Source: Polyodon spathula (taxonomy: Eukaryota > Chordata > Actinopteri > Acipenseriformes > Polyodontidae). From it: a DNA stretch of 64,000 bases. The notes under the pieces are model-generated. The model saw only the letters and a program-made list of their open reading frames with translations, was not told the DNA's origin and searched no databases. The stretch lies in the NCBI RefSeq assembly GCF_017654505.1, contig NC_054553.1, positions 1,850,501 to 1,914,500 on the forward strand, in the 5' to 3' direction. Shown piece after piece: positions 63,064-64,000 of this stretch. Numbering within the stretch: position 1 is the first letter of the stretch; each line of letters starts with the position of its first letter. The translations under genes were made by a program, and so were the position numbers.

Positions 63064-64000
63064 GTAAGAACACCAGTGCAACAAAGTCAACAAGACTTCG
63101 AACTGAAATCCGTTGAGGAAACGGCATCGCTGTTCTTTCCTCAGAATCCGCCTCATTAGCCTTGTAATACTGAAGAACTCGCCTTGTGGGTTTAGTGCCT
63201 CCTCCTGGCAGTTTGTTCAGCTTAGGAGCATCACGGCTGTCCTCTTTTGGGGGGTGGGTGGGTGGGGGGGCGGGGGGGGGAGTAGCGTTGCAGGCTTGCT
63301 CTAGGTTTAGGATCCAAATATAAGAGGACAATGACCTCTAACAGTCGATTGTCACAGTCTGACTGGGGTTCTTCAGCGAAGTGAGACGCTCCGTCAAGTG
63401 GTATTTAGCCACCTAGCAAGTCCCACCATAAATCGTGTTCCAGTCACTGCACACCTGTGTTTGGGGAACAGCTTGGCAGCCCCGCATTGCAGTGTGTATG
63501 TAAAAATGGCCTTTCTGCTGGAGTATGATTAGATCAGTTTTTTTTCAGGGCTCTTGCTGTACAGTAATGTTTACAATGCTGCAGCTCCCCCGATTCTAAT
63601 GTTCGGTACACTAATTCAGGTTACCTAAAATCTGCCTATTATAAGGCAACAGGGAGACAGCTGCAGCAATGCCTGCTCCTATCTGTGTGATTTATAATCC
63701 TCATAAGGTCAGTGCCAGCGTGCAGGGTTTCTGTTATTTTTTCTGGTTGATTTAATCCAGGGATGAATTGATGATGCTTTTCAAGTTTGCCCCGGCAGAT
63801 AGAGATGATTTATATACTATAGTATACTATAATCGCCCTTCTAATAATGAATTAAGACTTCCTAGTAGAAACAGTGACTCATTAGATGTGGTAAGGTTAT
63901 GCTTTCTACCACTTTCATTCTGGGCAGTGGACCATTTGTGTGATTCAGTTTTTCTGTTTTTCCACTGCATTGAGGAGCTTGGCTCAGAAATTCCACAATC
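63064..64000 (+). other. OPHN1: OPHN1 intron 3, start only
   Basis: Begins CTG|GTAAGA. It holds a G-rich tract at 63249-63280. No match to the next expected BAR-domain residues was found before the window ends. Confidence 0.8.
63249..63280 (+). repeat. G-rich tract with quadruplex pattern, OPHN1 intron 3
   Basis: 32 nt with 28 G, in runs separated by T, T, T and C (GGGGGGTGGGTGGGT, then two long G runs). It lies on the sense strand about 185 nt after the exon 3 donor. Confidence 0.85.

Overview
This is a vertebrate nuclear genomic window. It is AT-rich, intron-dominated and full of microsatellites, with short coding exons bounded by consensus GT-AG splice sites. Two genes can be recognised from protein similarity recalled without a database. 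YIPF6, a Golgi YIP1-family membrane protein, is complete on the minus strand with seven coding exons and 234 codons (44619-48780). The 5' part of OPHN1 (oligophrenin-1, a BAR-PH-RhoGAP protein) is on the plus strand, with three coding exons and 104 codons starting at 50382; it continues past the right edge. The two genes are head to head, with start codons about 1.6 kb apart. This matches the divergent OPHN1/YIPF6 arrangement on human Xq12. A truncated copy of a short repeat I associate with non-teleost ray-finned fish (gar, sturgeon or paddlefish genomes), plus many long (AAT)n tracts, suggests a fish of that kind. The species assignment is weak.

Layout. 1-16.9 kb: no convincing coding sequence, several microsatellites, and a GC-richer repeat-like block at about 12.05-12.86 kb. 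16964-17081 (minus): a probable 5'-terminal coding exon of 39 codons ending in phase 1. 17-33.8 kb: noncoding, with an 82-bp minisatellite, a pyrimidine tract, an interstitial telomeric tract and other simple repeats. 33885-34331 (minus): a probable 149-codon coding exon with a strong splice donor. 34.5-44.6 kb: noncoding, with a 309-bp foldback element and a dispersed repeat pair. 44.6-48.8 kb: YIPF6. 48.8-50.4 kb: shared upstream region. 50.4-64 kb: OPHN1 exons 1-3 and their introns.

In human the gene beyond YIPF6 is STARD8, in the same orientation as YIPF6. The two unidentified minus-strand 5' exons lie where alternative first exons of a STARD8-like gene would be expected, with its body beyond the left edge. 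The phase of the 17-kb exon fits this idea, but neither exon was recognised by sequence. No bacterial-type operon, CRISPR array, RNA gene or intact autonomous transposon was seen. The noncoding sequence supplies the less ordinary observations: a hAT-type MITE with perfect 8-bp target duplications, two larger foldback elements, a (TG)28 tract just upstream of a YIPF6 splice acceptor, an 18-bp perfect hairpin in YIPF6 intron 1, and a G-rich tract just after an OPHN1 splice donor.
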